NCBI GenBank assembly: GCA_018136815.1
Contig: CM030944.1
Location: 247,745-305,844, forward strand
Length of the DNA: 58,100 nt
From: Isochrysis galbana
Lineage: Eukaryota; Haptophyta; Isochrysidales; Isochrysidaceae
Reading direction: 5' to 3'
A program made the translations under genes and the position numbers. Positions 9,168 through 18,190 of this stretch are shown here, one piece after another (within the stretch, counting starts at the first letter, position 1; each line of letters opens with the position of its first letter). The notes beneath the pieces were generated by a model that was given only the letters and a program-made list of their open reading frames with translations, did no database searches and was not told the DNA's origin.

Positions 9168-12100
9168 TCAACGAGGATGGAGCCTGGATCGAGTGCGCGA
9201 AGACGGCGCATCGAGAACGGGAGGAAGAGGAGTATCCCTGGCTGACGAAGAAGTTGCTTCCGGGGACTCAACATCTTCTGGACAAGTCTCCTCGACGGAG
9301 CGATCATAATCATCAAGCAAATCAGAACAACGACGGAGCAACTCGGAACGAGGCTCCCAGGTGGCTTCTCGAAGAGCATAGCCACGCCACTTCACGAGGT
9401 ACTCGATAGAATCGCCATGGCTACGACGATCGAGCAACTTTTCAACGATGTACTCGTCGTCAGCCAGCGGCTCTTCATCAACGAAAGTATGATACGGCCG
9501 GAGGTTCGAGATATGCACCTCCTCCTTGACTAACCGGTTCTCCAGATCACGGAGTCGGTACCTAGTGTCGGACAGAGCCTCTACGACGCGGTAGGGACCC
9601 GAGTAGATGAATTGCAACTTGTTGGCATGGCCTGGTAATCGCATGCAGACGCGATCCCCAGGTTCGAAACGAGCTGGTCTTTGAGACTTGATCGTAGCGT
9701 CACGGACCGACTCAGCCTGAGCGGCTAGGGTAGCCTCGAGAGCGCTGGACCAAGAGAGGCGGAGGCTCGCATTGAGCCTGGATGCGTACGAGCGAACGTC
9801 GGCGGACGCCGCCTCGAGAGCAGTTGGCGAAACAGACTTCGGATCAGAGAGTTGAGCGGGCAGACGCAGCTCACGCCCAAAGATCAAAGACGCTGGAGAC
9901 CGAGAGGTGACACGACCGGAAGAAGCCCTCAACGAGAGGAGTAGGAACGGCAAATGGTCGACCCAATGGCTGCCACCCTCGTTCGAGGCGCGCATCAAAC
10001 GGATGAGCGTTTGCTGAGCGCGTTCGACGAAGCCTACACCTTCATGTCGGTACGGCTCTGTACTCGACAAATCAGTCCCGGTGAGCTCCAGAATACGCGA
10101 AACAAGAACCGAACATAGATTCGAACCGGCGTCGGTTCGAAGCTGCCTAGGGACTCCATAACGCGTCACAATCAAGCGGATGAACATGTCCAAGGCCATC
10201 TCCGACGAGGGATCCCCATTCGACGGCTCAGCCTCAATCCATCGAGTGAGCGAGTCGATGAAGACGACCAGCTTGTCGTAACCCGAGACTCCAGGCACGA
10301 AGTTGTGAGTGGGAGCCAGCGAGAGCACGTCGCAGTAGACCACATCAAAGGGGTAGGTACCCACAGAGAGACCGGAGGGCGACGCTAGAGCCCTAGGTAG
10401 CGGCTTGGCGAGGGTGCACTCGTGGCATTCTCGGACGTAGGACGCAACGTCGGAAGACATGCCAGGCCAGTATACCCGAGTACGAAGAAGACCAGACATT
10501 CGAGAAACTCCAAGGTGACCGGAGCGATCGTGGTAGGCAAAGAGGTAGCGAGACCGCAACAAGGGCGGAACATAGAGCACTAGCGAGTCCGGGTCGATGG
10601 AGTCAAGGACGGTGCGATAGTAGACGAGCCCATCGTGAACGACGAAACGGCGAAACATCTTGGATGGCTGAGCGGGAACGGGAGCGACAGAACTGGAACA
10701 CGAATCATCTTCGGCAATGGGGCCTGAGGCGGCGGCCGGCGGAGGCGACCCTTGGCCTGATGGCTCGTGGTTGGCCGTCTCTCCTGAGCCTAGGAGTGGC
10801 TCTACGAACGGATCTTCCGCCAGGGCCGCTCTCATCTCTTCGGAAGTCGGCGTACCCGGAGCCAAATAACTGGACTGGATGGCGGGCCCGGAATCGGAGG
10901 CTCGACGACGAGATCGGTCCAAGGCTTGAAGCCCTCGCGCCGTAGCTACGGAGCGCGTGATGGCAGCCACCGGATGAGACCGTTCATGCTCGGCTAGAGA
11001 CTCTGAGCCAGGCTCACGTACCGCTAACGACGCTGGGCCGGCGAGTGGTTCGTCTTCGTGTTCCGGCTCCAGGGATGCTAGCCGAGACAGCCCGTCAGCA
11101 TCCTGATGAACAGCTCCTGGTTTATGTTCGACATCGAACCGGTACTCAGCCAACTTGAGAGCCCACCGAGTCAGCCGAGAGGCTGGCCCACCGGCTACTT
11201 GATCCTTCATGGTATGCAGCCATCGCAGCGCAGAGTGGTCAACGACTAACTTGAACCGACGCCCCCAAAGGTAGGGTCGCCAATTTCGGATTGATTCCAG
11301 GGCGGCCAAGAGTTCAATCTCGGTCACCGTCCAATGGCGTTCGGCCGAGGTGAGACTGCGAGCGTAGTACCCAACGACTCGTTCACGGTTATCGTCTCCT
11401 AGCTGCGAGAGGATGCCGGCGATGCCCAACTTGCTAGCCCCATCGGTCTTGACGATGAAGGGCCGATCATCCCTGGGTGGAGTCAAGACGGGCTCCGAAG
11501 TGATCGCTGTCTTGAGCTCTTGGATAGCTCGGCGACACTCCTCGGACTGGGACTCCTTTGCCACGTCGCAGCCCTTCCGCGTGAGAGCAGTGAGAGGAGC
11601 AGCCTTAGCGGCGAATTGGCGAATGAATCGACGGTAGTAGGAGCAAAGGCCGAGGAAAGATCGAACCGCTTCCAAGGAGTTGATGGATGACGGGTCGATA
11701 ACGGCGACAGCTGCGACCTTCTTCGGGTCCATCTTGAGACCTTCCCTCGAGACAACGTGACCGAGGTACTCCGTAGAGGTGGCAAAGAAGACACACTTGG
11801 ACATCTTGCAGGTCAGGCCGGCCCACTCTAGCCGCTCGAGAACTAGGTCTAGCCGGTGAAGCATTTGCTCGAACGAAGCCTGTGCCCTGGCCTCTTCGGA
11901 AGGACCCACGCCCGTTGACCAGATGCCCACATCATCGAGGTAAGGCATGCAGATCTCCCACGCTAGCGCACCGAGAACGATGTCCATCAAGCGGCACATG
12001 TAGGAGGGACCTGATTGGATGCCGAACGGTAGAAAGTTGAACTCGTATTTGCCGCGGTGGGTAGTGAAAGCGGTGATATGTTTGTGCGATTCTTTGATCG

Positions 12101-15100
12101 GGATGCCCCAAAAACCAGAGGCTAAATCGAGAGTACATAAAAAGAGAGAACTGAGCGGCCCTTGGCCGGACGCTAGCCTATCAATAGCCTCTACAATGAG
12201 GGGTAGAGGGCTATCCTCGACGCGTAGCTTGGCGTTCGTGTCGCGGTAGTCCACGCAGAATCGAACGGAGCCATCTTTCTTGCTGACCAGGACTACTCGG
12301 GAAGCCCAAGCCGAATTTGACTTGCGAATAATGCCGGCGGCTTCCATCTTGGCTACCTCCTCTTCTATGATGAGCTCGCCTGCGCGGCCCACTCTAGACG
12401 GAGCATGCCGGTGAGGAACAGCGCCGGGGTTGAGTGGCAACTCCACCTCGAGAACGTGCGTATGGTTTGGAGCCCCCGGGTGCAACGCGAAAGCTTTGAT
12501 GCGCCGGGCCAAGAGTTGGCGTACTTCTTCTCGTTGATCGTCGGAAAGAAGCCGGTCCGGATCGATGGTGGCTGAGTCGAGTAGAGCTCGTTGCTCCTCG
12601 CTCAGCGCGGTGACAGGGTCACCATCCCCCTCGCTTCCAGTCGGAGTCCAGCCCCGGTGCAACTTGAAACGCACCTGGAGCGAAGCTATCGGATGCAGAG
12701 ACGGCAGGGTCAGCGCATTGACCCCGGTGTGGACGATCGTCACCGCGATGCGATGATCGTCCGTGGGCGTGACCACCGTGGGCATTACGAGAGGGGACGA
12801 ATCGAGAGCCTCGCGGTTTGGTAGGCGGTCGACCAGCATCGCGCAGTCCGAATGATCTCGGAGAGCTAGCGGAACCCTAACCCAGATGGTTGCGCGGTGG
12901 AAGGCAGGAATCGTCACCGCTTGCTCCGTGTAGAGAAGATATTCGGACGAGGTAGACGCCGGAGCTTTGGCCGCAAACTCGTCGGCAGACTCAAAGAGAG
13001 GTGTATAGAGTGGCTGCCTAGCATCAGCAGCAGCCTCACCCACCGATCCGGCCGGGATCTCTCGTGTTGCCGTCGACCTCTCCAGAAAGTCGACAGTCAG
13101 CGGCTGACCGGGTGACATCGAGATAGCTCCGACGAAGCCGGAGTCCGCGACTGGGGGCGGCGCCGTGGAAACTCTGACTACGCATTCGGAAAGGACTCTT
13201 GAAGAGTCTTCTGCATCGCCAGAGGCCGGACGGAGGCGGAGGCTTCCCTCTGAGCTCGCGGCGTCGAGAGAAATGGTAGCGGAGTGAGCGGCCAAAAAAT
13301 CGTTCCCGAGCAGAAGCATCGGGTTCCCTTCGATGACCGCGAACGAATGACGGAAGAGGCGACCGGACAAGGAGAAGACGAGGCTAGCCCGGCCCCTAGT
13401 GATGAGAGGAAGGCCGTCCGGCCCATGTAGGTTGGGGACGGTAGCGTCCGATACGCGTTCGACGCAAGCGTCTTCAGGTAGTCGATCGAGAAGAGCAGTG
13501 GTGATTACTGATGGGCCCGCTCCAGTGTCAGCCAGGGTGCTGTTCACCGTGAGAGCAACGTCCGGGAGAACGAACCCTTGAGCTGCGCGGTCGCCATCGG
13601 CACGGCAGACCACGAGATCGCGGACATAGAGGCAGTGACGAGGGTAGAGCGGCGGCGGCGTGTCCGCGATAGATTCTACTGGAAGCGAGGTTCCGGCTCC
13701 GGGTGACGGGGTGGTTGGATTGGAGGCTGGCCTGGACGGAGAAGATTCATCGACGTGGGGCACTCGCTCGATAGCGGCGGCTACCGTCTGCGGCACGAAT
13801 GGTATTGAAGAGTATGGGGATGCCTTTGCCGAACTAGAGGGGTTAGGCACGCCATCATAGCCTAGCCCTCGACGGTCCGTCGGATGCCGAGGTTGATCCA
13901 TTTGGCGTGACCATTCCTTCTCCAGGGACTTCTGCAAGTCTGTCTTCGGAAGCTTCGACAACTCGGAAAAACCAGCCGCACTGAGACCCCTAGCGGCAGC
14001 CCCATCGCAACACAGTGCCCGTGGAGTACCCTCTCCTTCGGCGGCGTCGGAGGGCTTGGTCTCGAGGGTCTGCATGCTCCGGTGTTCTGGCATCTCGGGC
14101 GTGTCATCTTCTCCCGAGTCGGGCCCGACATCCCAGGTTTCGAGTGGCCTTTCGGCTACGAACGAATTGGTCAGTTCGGCCACTCCCTCGTCGCCAGCCG
14201 TGAAGGAGGCGCTCGGAGATAGTGCATTGATGCCTTGGGAGCCCAGTCGAGACAAGATGGAAGGTTCCGACGGCTCCGCAGCTGCCGCTTGCTCAGCGAT
14301 TTCTTGGGCGATGGAAGGCGTGACATCCTGCCACCGATGGACCCCCGAAATTACATCACGATCGAAGACCTGCCACTTGCTGCGGCGCTTCTTCACCGTG
14401 TTTGGAGGGCCTGGCGTTGTAGAGCGGTCCCTTATGGGCCACTCCCACGGCGTGAAGCAGTCCACTTCCGCCACGGTCCCGTCTTGCGATGCGTTGGTTT
14501 CCGAGTCCTTCCGATGGAGCAGGCGAGACGCATCGGCAACGGGGCCCGCGTCTGAGATCACGACTACCGAATCGGACACTAGCGTACCGCTGGGAGGCGT
14601 GAGGTGAGAGCTAGAAGCTGCCTCGCCTCCCCCCTCCATGAAGCGAGCCAGAGCCGTCCTCGGCTCAGCCAGTTCGAAGCCGGTCGAGCAAAGCGAAGGG
14701 CGTTCTCTCAAGCTGGCAGCGGCTTGGGAAATTGCCCAGTCCACCGTGAAGTCGAGCGAACGCGACGCCTTGGCTTCGCGCGCATAACGGCGCAAGACCG
14801 GCATCCACTGGGCCGCCATTGCACCGGCAATGCCCACATAGGTGCGGCTGCGAAGGGCGCCACGGTGGGGCGACGGCGATAGATCCGCCATCGCGGATAG
14901 ACGTCCCTCGACAATCTTCGAAGGCTGCAGGGGCGGGAGTGAAGCCGTCAGGTACAGGCCAGTTGCTTTTTGATGGCCCGTGCCGTGCTGCCACGGCTGC
15001 ACAAACTGCCGCGGTCGCAACCCCCCGACTAAGGCGGAGGCTTCCGCGTGCATTCGAGGATTTTCGACGGCAACGAAAGGCGCGTTGGCGCTTGCCATGG

Positions 15101-16229
15101 CGAGGAAGACTCTAGCGGCGGATTCGAGAGCCTGGCGTCGTCCCGGCTCCCGATCGAGCCACTGGCAACTCACCGCCGACGAATACGTGCACGGCGGATG
15201 CGCGACCACGAGGTCCCAACCGAGGTTTTGAATGTGAAGAGCATCTCCGCAGAAGTGGGGAATGTAGTCGATCTCCGACGGTCGTAGATCGCACGTCGCG
15301 ACGTGCGCTCCGGCGAGTAGGAACATCGAAGACACGACCCCGCTAGCTTCACCGACGACTAGAACGCGGGGTGGAGGAATCCCCTCGGCCGCGTCGAACG
15401 TCACGGCGTCGTGGATCGCCGCTAACTCAGCGCAAAGCTCGTCAAAATGCGTCGGCAGTACGGCAGAGGGTGATGAATGAGTGCTCGCGTGCGGCCGCCG
15501 CAAGGCTAGAGCAGCTTCGGCGAGATGGCGGGGCAAGATGACGGAGGAACCGCTAGCCCGGGCACGGGAGGCGGCTAACATTTGGAGCTCGCGCGTAGGG
15601 GCGCGGGCAGCTTCAGTAGACTTGGCGGCCGAGGAACAACCAACCACGGCGATCCGGTGGATGGCCTCGGCAGTAGAATTCAGGGGGAGGGGGTCGTCGC
15701 CCTGAAGTTTCGGTGGGCTAGACCTGAAGGGGGTTGGCTCCGGCGGGCGATCCCTGGAACAGGGATCCTCCGGAGAGCCGAGAGAAAGAGGAGACGCCGG
15801 CGTCCGTGTGGGGCGCGACGAGAGATCGTAATCGACGGCCCCTGCGTCTCCCGAGTCTGGGGTGGCCACGGCGTGAGCGCGGAAAGCCGCAGCTCCCTTG
15901 GAACCTTCATCTTCATTGACTCCGGAAGCCGACCCTTCCGGGTCGGGAACCAGGTCAGAAACGAGAACAGGTGCAACTTCGAGACGAGAGAATGAACACG
16001 ATGACGGAGAAATATAACGAACCGGGGAGAGAGGTGAGGAGGAGGCACAAGTCTCCGCCTCCACTGCACGAGAACCTACGGTAGACAACGACAATTCGTC
16101 CGCAGAGCGGCTCCGGCTATGGCCCTTGGGAGAGAGGTCTCCAGTGGGGTCCCGCCGGGAAAGAGCAGAAACAGGTAAAGCAGCAACAACGTTTTCGGAC
16201 GCGGCAGCGGCCACGTCGGACCTATCCAT
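9168..16229 (-). CDS. Polyprotein: MTase-like, protease, RT, RNase H, integrase, chromodomain
   Basis: First in-frame ATG at 16229 gives 2,353 codons; the frame is open further upstream without an ATG. Numbering from 16469, the N-terminal ~340 residues are Ser/Pro-rich with no CCHC knuckle, and a capsid domain is not obvious. Residues ~341-560 are methyltransferase-like. The aspartic protease has DTGA at 981. RT runs ~1376-1560 with YLDD at 1510. RNase H starts near 1668 (KTDGASKLGIAG). The integrase has its HHCC finger at ~1980-2018 and DDE residues near 2047, 2113 and 2149. A chromodomain (~2338-2392: EYIVEKLLDRR, YLVKWRGY, TWEP) is last, and in chromoviruses it steers insertion to marked chromatin. 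There are no stops or frameshifts. Translation may begin in the LTR in another frame (ATG-containing frame ending at 16291) followed by a frame change; this is inference. Confidence 0.93.
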   Translation of the reverse strand: MDRSDVAAAASENVVAALPVSALSRRDPTGDLSPKGHSRSRSADELSLSTVGSRAVEAETCASSSPLSPVRYISPSSCSFSRLEVAPVLVSDLVPDPEGSASGVNEDEGSKGAAAFRAHAVATPDSGDAGAVDYDLSSRPTRTPASPLSLGSPEDPCSRDRPPEPTPFRSSPPKLQGDDPLPLNSTAEAIHRIAVVGCSSAAKSTEAARAPTRELQMLAASRARASGSSVILPRHLAEAALALRRPHASTHSSPSAVLPTHFDELCAELAAIHDAVTFDAAEGIPPPRVLVVGEASGVVSSMFLLAGAHVATCDLRPSEIDYIPHFCGDALHIQNLGWDLVVAHPPCTYSSAVSCQWLDREPGRRQALESAARVFLAMASANAPFVAVENPRMHAEASALVGGLRPRQFVQPWQHGTGHQKATGLYLTASLPPLQPSKIVEGRLSAMADLSPSPHRGALRSRTYVGIAGAMAAQWMPVLRRYAREAKASRSLDFTVDWAISQAAASLRERPSLCSTGFELAEPRTALARFMEGGGEAASSSHLTPPSGTLVSDSVVVISDAGPVADASRLLHRKDSETNASQDGTVAEVDCFTPWEWPIRDRSTTPGPPNTVKKRRSKWQVFDRDVISGVHRWQDVTPSIAQEIAEQAAAAEPSEPSILSRLGSQGINALSPSASFTAGDEGVAELTNSFVAERPLETWDVGPDSGEDDTPEMPEHRSMQTLETKPSDAAEGEGTPRALCCDGAAARGLSAAGFSELSKLPKTDLQKSLEKEWSRQMDQPRHPTDRRGLGYDGVPNPSSSAKASPYSSIPFVPQTVAAAIERVPHVDESSPSRPASNPTTPSPGAGTSLPVESIADTPPPLYPRHCLYVRDLVVCRADGDRAAQGFVLPDVALTVNSTLADTGAGPSVITTALLDRLPEDACVERVSDATVPNLHGPDGLPLITRGRASLVFSLSGRLFRHSFAVIEGNPMLLLGNDFLAAHSATISLDAASSEGSLRLRPASGDAEDSSRVLSECVVRVSTAPPPVADSGFVGAISMSPGQPLTVDFLERSTATREIPAGSVGEAAADARQPLYTPLFESADEFAAKAPASTSSEYLLYTEQAVTIPAFHRATIWVRVPLALRDHSDCAMLVDRLPNREALDSSPLVMPTVVTPTDDHRIAVTIVHTGVNALTLPSLHPIASLQVRFKLHRGWTPTGSEGDGDPVTALSEEQRALLDSATIDPDRLLSDDQREEVRQLLARRIKAFALHPGAPNHTHVLEVELPLNPGAVPHRHAPSRVGRAGELIIEEEVAKMEAAGIIRKSNSAWASRVVLVSKKDGSVRFCVDYRDTNAKLRVEDSPLPLIVEAIDRLASGQGPLSSLFLCTLDLASGFWGIPIKESHKHITAFTTHRGKYEFNFLPFGIQSGPSYMCRLMDIVLGALAWEICMPYLDDVGIWSTGVGPSEEARAQASFEQMLHRLDLVLERLEWAGLTCKMSKCVFFATSTEYLGHVVSREGLKMDPKKVAAVAVIDPSSINSLEAVRSFLGLCSYYRRFIRQFAAKAAPLTALTRKGCDVAKESQSEECRRAIQELKTAITSEPVLTPPRDDRPFIVKTDGASKLGIAGILSQLGDDNRERVVGYYARSLTSAERHWTVTEIELLAALESIRNWRPYLWGRRFKLVVDHSALRWLHTMKDQVAGGPASRLTRWALKLAEYRFDVEHKPGAVHQDADGLSRLASLEPEHEDEPLAGPASLAVREPGSESLAEHERSHPVAAITRSVATARGLQALDRSRRRASDSGPAIQSSYLAPGTPTSEEMRAALAEDPFVEPLLGSGETANHEPSGQGSPPPAAASGPIAEDDSCSSSVAPVPAQPSKMFRRFVVHDGLVYYRTVLDSIDPDSLVLYVPPLLRSRYLFAYHDRSGHLGVSRMSGLLRTRVYWPGMSSDVASYVRECHECTLAKPLPRALASPSGLSVGTYPFDVVYCDVLSLAPTHNFVPGVSGYDKLVVFIDSLTRWIEAEPSNGDPSSEMALDMFIRLIVTRYGVPRQLRTDAGSNLCSVLVSRILELTGTDLSSTEPYRHEGVGFVERAQQTLIRLMRASNEGGSHWVDHLPFLLLSLRASSGRVTSRSPASLIFGRELRLPAQLSDPKSVSPTALEAASADVRSYASRLNASLRLSWSSALEATLAAQAESVRDATIKSQRPARFEPGDRVCMRLPGHANKLQFIYSGPYRVVEALSDTRYRLRDLENRLVKEEVHISNLRPYHTFVDEEPLADDEYIVEKLLDRRSHGDSIEYLVKWRGYALREATWEPRSELLRRCSDLLDDYDRSVEETCPEDVESPEATSSSARDTPLPPVLDAPSSRTRSRLHPR
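14790..15449 (-). other. Phage-like DNA cytosine methyltransferase domain within the polyprotein
   Basis: Residues ~341-560 of the frame. In order: a nucleotide-binding start VLVVGEASGVVSSMFLLAG with an acidic strand end ATCDLRPSE; a catalytic-type motif DLVVAHPPCTYSS; VAVENPRM, corresponding to the ENV/ENP motif; QPWQHGTGHQKATGLYL; and RSRTYVGIAGAMAAQW near the end. This order matches the small phage and prophage proteins usually annotated as C5-type DNA methylases, with the PPC cysteine and ENP glutamate both present. The frame is intact, so activity is possible. The substrate base is not proven. Confidence 0.8.
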
Positions 16230-16554
16230 AGAACCTAGAGCAGAAGATGATACCGAGTCGACAGCCCTCGAGGGCTTTACAACTGACTGTTTACGAAACG
16301 AAGAGACCGAAGACGCGTCGGATCCACCTAGCCCACCCCCTTGGGCAGGGCCGTCGGGGGATGAATCCAGGGATGAAGATGCGATCGGAGCCAGTCGTGG
16401 AGATAGCAGCCGGAGTGATGGGTGCCACTGGTGCAGCCTCAGAGGCCGTGGGATCACTCGGACATCCAACGGGAACAGAAGCTGCAGCGGGCAGAGAAGG
16501 TTCCCTGAGAGGTTCCTCCTCTGCGGCCGAGGACGCGAGCTTAGATTTCGTGCT

Positions 16555-17877
16555 TGTCGAGTCGAGCGCTACCGGAGGGCTCTGAGCCACTCCGTCGCGA
16601 GCGGCACCGGCGGCTAGCGCGGCGCTTTGCCCCTCCTCCCCACCGGGAGTCGGGTGAATGAAATTCTGGACTGGGTCGGGCAACCCCATTCGGGTGTATG
16701 GACAGGGAACGAACGGCGAACGAAGGACTGTGGGGCGGCGAGGCGCTCCTAGCGGCCCTAGTGTGTTGGGTTTTAAGAGATTGTTAGACCTACAAAGAAC
16801 TCTTCCCTCAGGGAGGGAGCCTAGGCTGCTTGAGTGCAGCGACGCAGCGAACAACGACGGACAAAGAGCCTGAGAACAACAGGATACACCGACTCACAAA
16901 CACACCGGAATCATTCACCCAAACCAAGCAAATTATCAAGCAACCGCGACCCCAAATCACCGATAACTCAAACACGTCGCGAGAGACGGAGAGAGAGAGC
17001 GAGAGAGAGAGAGAGACTCCGCAGCGACGGCCGGAGCGTGTCTCCGTTGTAACTTCCCACGTAGCGGAGAGTCCGAAGGGGAGCGTCATGTCGCGCGACC
17101 ACGGCGATCACTTTGGATACAGATCGCAACGAGATGTCTTCACGACAGAGGAAATCTTGCCGTTGAGCGTGAACCTTCTAGACGCTTCTAACGAACAACC
17201 CTGAGTAGCAACCAAGGGGAAGAAACACCAAAGGGGCCAAGGCTTGCATGTAGCTTGCATCAAGGGGAAAGATTCCCTCACCTAGGAAGCGAACCTACAC
17301 CGATCTCCAAGGGGAGATGGCAAATTAAACCTCAAATCTCGAGCGGCTAGAGCAACCGACTCGCTCGCCAAAACCTTGACCGAGAAGAAAGAAGCAAGGA
17401 CCTACAAGCCAAGGGTAGCGGACCTAGGGAATGTGAGAGGAAATTTCCGAACGCCAAGACGAACGCCAAACGCTGGAAGACAACGAAACCCTAACCAGGC
17501 TAAACAAAACCTACGACGAACAGGCCTGGACGACAACGAAAGTTAGCAAGTCCCAAGAAAGAACCGGAACCCAACAAGAAACAACAAGCCTTGCAAGAAG
17601 CTAAACAAGCCTTCACAAGGTAACCTGAGAGCCTGAGACAAGCGCGCAGCGAGTGACAGGCGACCTGGCTCCTTTGGGTCAAGATTACCCGAAAGGAGGA
17701 AACCTGGAATCTAGACCTGACAAACAGGCTAGAAGGAACGAAACAAGAACTCGAATTCTAGATCGCTAGGGACGAACCCTACCAACCTAGATGTACCTGA
17801 GCTTCACCGTGTGGCCGCACGGCGAAGGACCTGGAATCAAGAGCCTGGAAATCGCATCATCTGGGATGAATGCGACA
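16555..17877 (-). repeat. 5' LTR
   Basis: Identical by eye to 7459-8781. In the element's orientation it begins TGTCGCATTCATCCC and ends CTCGACA. Downstream of it (16554 leftward) the sequence AGCACGAAATCTAAGC occupies the primer-site position; I cannot match it to a tRNA end. Confidence 0.95.
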
Positions 17878-18190
17878 AACACCGAACATGGTAGTACGCC
17901 CCTACTCCATCCCGACAGGCAAAACACCTGTATTGGGGTCGCTTGGGTTTCTCCACAGAGCACCCAACATAACTACAGACGCCCTTTTGAGGTGAGACAC
18001 GCCGGACGTTGTGCTTCTCCTTCCGCGAACCACGCGTGCCGCCCTTTGCGCTCTGCTCAGCAATCGCGAGGGCGACGACACCCATGTCCACAAGCTCGTG
18101 CTCTGCGCGCTTTTGGCAGTGTGTGGACGGAGGGCTCAGAAATTCCGAAGAATTTTTCACATCCTTGCCCCTGCCTTCATCACACACAAG
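17878..18190 (-). pseudogene. Cys-rich PiggyBac-like C-terminal exon, disrupted by LTR element
   Basis: Minus-strand frame from about 18187 into the LTR boundary. It contains a Cys/His cluster: CSYVGC, then KRPQYRCFACRDG, then YYHVRC, at which point the 5-bp target duplication and LTR begin. The frame continues at 7458-7422 with more Cys/His and a stop, so the insertion removes only the last residues. Pattern and C-terminal position resemble the Cys-rich RING/PHD-like end of PiggyBac transposases and their domesticated relatives. The transposase core is not visible here, so the family call is weak. A plausible acceptor (CCTGCAG) lies just upstream near 18195. Confidence 0.45.

Larger units (their letters stand above)
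7459..17877 (-). mobile_element. Chromodomain Ty3/gypsy LTR retrotransposon with methyltransferase domain
   Basis: Complete 10.4-kb element in minus orientation. Two 1,323-bp LTRs (7459-8781 and 16555-17877) begin TG and end CA, and by eye are identical, which indicates a recent insertion. The 5-bp duplication AACAC flanks it (7454-7458 and 17878-17882). The single long polyprotein frame has the order MTase-like, protease, RT, RNase H, integrase, chromodomain, which is the chromovirus branch of Ty3/gypsy. A G-run (CCCCC on the plus strand, 8782-8786) directly abuts the 3' LTR as a short polypurine tract. No canonical TGG-type primer site follows the 5' LTR. The internal frame is intact, so the copy may be active. 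Confidence 0.95.
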
